From the NCBI RefSeq assembly GCF_000217815.1, contig NC_015707.1:558001-622000 (forward strand): a stretch of DNA of 64,000 nucleotides, in the 5' to 3' direction. The notes under the pieces were generated by a model. It was not told the DNA's origin. It searched no databases and saw nothing but the letters and a program-made list of their open reading frames with translations. This DNA comes from Pseudothermotoga thermarum DSM 5069. GTDB taxonomy: Bacteria; Thermotogota; Thermotogae; Thermotogales; DSM-5069. Every line of letters starts with the position of its first letter. The first letter of the stretch is position 1. The translations under genes were made by a program, and so were the position numbers. Shown here in pieces: positions 61,528-64,000 of the stretch.

Positions 61528-64000
61528 CAAAGGTTGAAGAAATTTTCTTTCACCTGATGATAATTGTTGTCGCACTGCTTGCTGGGAAAAAGTTCACTTA
61601 CGAATTCAGCGTTCCAAAATACGCGGCATTGGCCACTATCTTTGGAATCATGTTGCTTATACTTCTTCCAAAGTTGATCAAAAGAAAAAAACTTGATATT
61701 TATATCTCCTTTGCAAACTTGTCCTGGCTTCTTTTCGCTGTGGCATCGTTTGTTTCCATCGTTTATGTTCTTCTCGAAAACAGTTATTATGTGCTCTATT
61801 CAACAAATGTTGCGTTTTTCATTTTGCTTACTGTGATTTTGTCGATTTACATCTCCAACAGATTTTTCAGCAAAGAAACGATAACAAAGGCAATGCTAAC
61901 TTTTGTTGGAACTGGGGTAGTCATTGCGATAGATAGCCTGCTTGCCTATTACGTGGGTAGAAGTATTTTTCTTGGTCGCTTTGATCAAAGATTTTCAAAG
62001 ATGAACATACTAGGCACAATAGGGAATCCTATCTTTGTTGCAAATTACATGACAATGCTTTTACCGATAGCTTTTTACTTTGTCTTCGCGGACGATTATG
62101 GTTGGAAAAACAAAGGCAAAATTGCTAAGTTAACAACAAAAATCTTTTGCTTTGTCGCCTTTCTTTTGTTTCTTACTGTTGATCTGCTTTGTCAAACAAG
62201 ATCTGAATACATTGCGATGTTTCTCAGCTTTGCTGCTTTTTGGATCTTGTATTTTGCTTACTCGCGTAATAAAAAGGTTGACGATGAGAAAGAAAATCAA
62301 TCTAACAAAAGATTGAGAAGGATTCTAACAGCTCTTCTTGCCATTTGTTCTCTCGTCGTTTTTTGGTTGTTTGGAACAAACAATCCACTGACACAGGGTA
62401 AAGCGATAGCACCTAGGTTCACTCCAGAAGTGATAGCAGCGGACGCTGACACAAGAATTCTTGCCTGGCTTGCTGCCGTCGAACAATGGAAGGAAAGCAA
62501 AGTAATAGGAACAGGGATAGGCACTTACCAAATAAAAGCCATCGACATGATGGAGAAGGTGATGAGGGAAAAGCCTAAGTACCTTTACGCTTGGGAAAAT
62601 TTCAAAAGAGCACACAACGACTATGTGCAAGTTTTAGGGGAAACAGGAATTTTTGGCTTTTCTTCTGTGATTTTGCTAGCTGTCGCTCTAATTTTCTATG
62701 CCTTTGCCTATATGAGAAGGGAAACTTCCAAAGATAATCTTTTCCTTTTCCTTTCTCTTTCTAGTTCCTTCATCGCGTTCATGGTTCAAAGCTTCTTCAG
62801 CTTTCCAGGACAGTTGATGCCAAATGCTTTGCTTGCGATTTTTGTCGCGAGTGTAGCTGTTGGAAGATATTTCAACCGCTGGTTTGTACTTGCCAAAAAC
62901 GTTGATCTTTCAGGATTTAAAAAATTTACAGCAGTTGTTTTGGCATTTTTTGTCGTTATATTCTCCATCTACTTCACTTGGAACTACTTTCTGTCCGAGT
63001 ACAATTTCAAATGGGGTGAGTATTCCTTCAAAATGATTGAAGCTTTATCCAAGCAGAAGTCTCAACTGCAAGAATACGAAAAGTTGTATGCTCAAAAGTT
63101 TAAAGAGCTTGAATCTCTCTCCGGCGAGTTTGCAAGGTTGAGACCGGAAAATTATCCGGTGAAGGGAATCGAAGGAGAAAGGCAAAGGCTTTTGGAGATA
63201 GCAAACATAAGGGCAAGTTTGCAGAAAAGCTTAGAAACCATTCGAAAAAACATCGTTGAAATCGATGAAAAGATCCTAGAACACGAAAACAAGGCAAGAG
63301 AGCGTTTTATAAAAAGTGTTAAGATCAACCACACCTATGGAAAATCGCACTTTTATCTTTCTTCACTGGCTTTAAGATCTTCGAGGATAGAGAAAATTCA
63401 AAAAGTACTAGAATCTGGAAATTACTTACCTTTGGAGCAACGTTTTGACGATATACAGAAAGTTATCTTTCCTGATTACAGATCGGCTGATTTACTGTTT
63501 TTATCTGAGTTTGCATCCAGCTATTCGGAAACCATTGCTTTACTTCAAGCGGCTCTTGATTCATGCGATTTGTTTAAAACATCTTTGAAATCTTTCAACG
63601 AGAGAAACACCTACAAAGCTTTGGCGATGAGATACGCGGCGATTTACATTTTACTCGATCAACTTGAAAGCAAACTTGTTGAAAACGGTATGCCTTTTGA
63701 CAGAAACAATTTTTCAAAGCTTAAAGATCAAATTGTCTTGGAATTCGAAAACTTTGCCAGAAAAACTATAGAAAAACTTCCTGGTGCATGGAACAAATAT
63801 CCAGATTGGAAAAACATCGATTATGCACGGGCATTTTCAGGGGAAGACATATACAGGGTTGTTGCAAAATCTGCCGAGGACACAGGTGATAAAAGGCTCA
63901 ACGAGTTCATCGTTTGGGTGGCAGAAAAAGAAATTTGGGCATGTGAGAATATGGCGAAAAAAGGCGTTTGGGCTGTTCCAAATGGCGCAATCGATTCGAT
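61524..64000 (+). CDS. O-antigen ligase/polymerase family membrane protein, 3' end missing
   Basis: A large polytopic protein; the frame is open from ATG 61524 to the right edge (over 825 codons). About ten hydrophobic helices fill roughly residues 10-490. Family features are GNPIFVANYMTMLLPIAFYF near residue 170, TRSEYIAM, and the periplasmic loop with TRILAWLAAVEQWKESKVIGTGIGTYQ and HNDYVQVLGETGIFGF, the Wzy_C/WaaL pattern. Beyond helix ~490 lies an unusually long hydrophilic, helical C-terminal region (coiled-coil-like, ~330 residues visible) with no recognised repeat. ATG follows AAGGAGG. With the WecA-like gene it should build or ligate a surface glycan. Confidence 0.85.
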   Translation, partial: MTKVEEIFFHLMIIVVALLAGKKFTYEFSVPKYAALATIFGIMLLILLPKLIKRKKLDIYISFANLSWLLFAVASFVSIVYVLLENSYYVLYSTNVAFFILLTVILSIYISNRFFSKETITKAMLTFVGTGVVIAIDSLLAYYVGRSIFLGRFDQRFSKMNILGTIGNPIFVANYMTMLLPIAFYFVFADDYGWKNKGKIAKLTTKIFCFVAFLLFLTVDLLCQTRSEYIAMFLSFAAFWILYFAYSRNKKVDDEKENQSNKRLRRILTALLAICSLVVFWLFGTNNPLTQGKAIAPRFTPEVIAADADTRILAWLAAVEQWKESKVIGTGIGTYQIKAIDMMEKVMREKPKYLYAWENFKRAHNDYVQVLGETGIFGFSSVILLAVALIFYAFAYMRRETSKDNLFLFLSLSSSFIAFMVQSFFSFPGQLMPNALLAIFVASVAVGRYFNRWFVLAKNVDLSGFKKFTAVVLAFFVVIFSIYFTWNYFLSEYNFKWGEYSFKMIEALSKQKSQLQEYEKLYAQKFKELESLSGEFARLRPENYPVKGIEGERQRLLEIANIRASLQKSLETIRKNIVEIDEKILEHENKARERFIKSVKINHTYGKSHFYLSSLALRSSRIEKIQKVLESGNYLPLEQRFDDIQKVIFPDYRSADLLFLSEFASSYSETIALLQAALDSCDLFKTSLKSFNERNTYKALAMRYAAIYILLDQLESKLVENGMPFDRNNFSKLKDQIVLEFENFARKTIEKLPGAWNKYPDWKNIDYARAFSGEDIYRVVAKSAEDTGDKRLNEFIVWVAEKEIWACENMAKKGVWAVPNGAIDS

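Overview
The window looks like the chromosome of a member of the Thermotogales, most likely the Pseudothermotoga/Thermotoga lineage. The reasons are the gene order dnaX-ybaB-gap-pgk/tpi, the start of pgk ([11 protein letters not shown]), the tpi frame that lacks its own start and sits in the -1 frame after pgk, the ~40% GC codon use, the frequent GTG and TTG starts, and the strong GGAGGTG-type ribosome binding sites (RBS). Genus-level placement is inference. Almost all DNA is coding and genes are packed in overlapping operons. Only one degraded mobile-element remnant and no CRISPR array were seen.

Layout. 2-4588 (+): UvrD/PcrA helicase (cut by the left edge), RecN and an MTA/SAH deaminase. 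A promoter inside the end of that deaminase starts 4616-9161 (+): tandem HD/HD-GYP protein, radical SAM protein, an H-NOX heme gas-sensor fused to a chemoreceptor, and a THEP1 NTPase, closed by a bidirectional terminator. 9187-12415 (-): S9 peptidase and ornithine aminotransferase. 12627-13595 (+): secreted phospholipase C-like protein. 13605-16364 (-): three prepilin-like genes. 16468-16990 (-): a TnpB remnant. 17259-24263 (+): PhoB/PhoR-type two-component pair, pyrimidine-nucleoside phosphorylase, phosphodiester glycosidase, EF-G paralogue. 24314-26878 (+): DUF503, YqeK, an unknown membrane protein, glutaredoxin, ComB. 26906-31783 (-): tpi-pgk-gap and ybaB-dnaX. 31834-35188 (+): lytic transglycosylase, second two-component pair, DUF1385. 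35189-36691 (-): HD hydrolase. 36770-38375 (+): ABC exporter. 38445-47005 (+): DUF2344, CheY-like regulator, SpoIIE-type phosphatase, YebC, unknown secreted protein, CheR, LspA, RluD, short DnaE. 47040-47116 (+): tRNA-Thr(GGT). 47124-54478 (-): amidohydrolase, HerA-type ATPase, GlyA, CysS, GltX; then Ogg (-), Fur/PerR (+), InfB (-), radical SAM and CoaX (-). 59954-64000 (+): DUF554, WecA-like transferase and an O-antigen ligase/polymerase cut by the right edge.

How the parts work together. Central glycolysis (gap, pgk, tpi) is one transcription unit, in which TIM can apparently only be made as a PGK-TIM fusion by -1 slippage on nine A residues. Sensing and signalling genes are common: H-NOX chemoreceptor, HD-GYP, two histidine kinase/regulator pairs, CheY-like/SpoIIE phosphatase, and CheR. 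The H-NOX domain aligns without gaps to my recollection of the Caldanaerobacter (Thermoanaerobacter) tengcongensis H-NOX through residue ~144 and keeps its heme ligand and O2-pocket residues, so an oxygen-avoidance receptor is likely.

The most notable observations are the pgk/tpi frameshift, the H-NOX receptor in an operon with an HD-GYP protein, two genes whose best-placed start codons are AUC and AUA, a hairpin lying between the RBS and start of phoB, a Fur-box-like palindrome between ogg and fur, an EF-G paralogue lacking the catalytic His, and a secreted zinc-PLC-like protein whose mature N-terminus would be Trp. No wholly new multi-gene system could be demonstrated. All family assignments come from motif reading without database searches.
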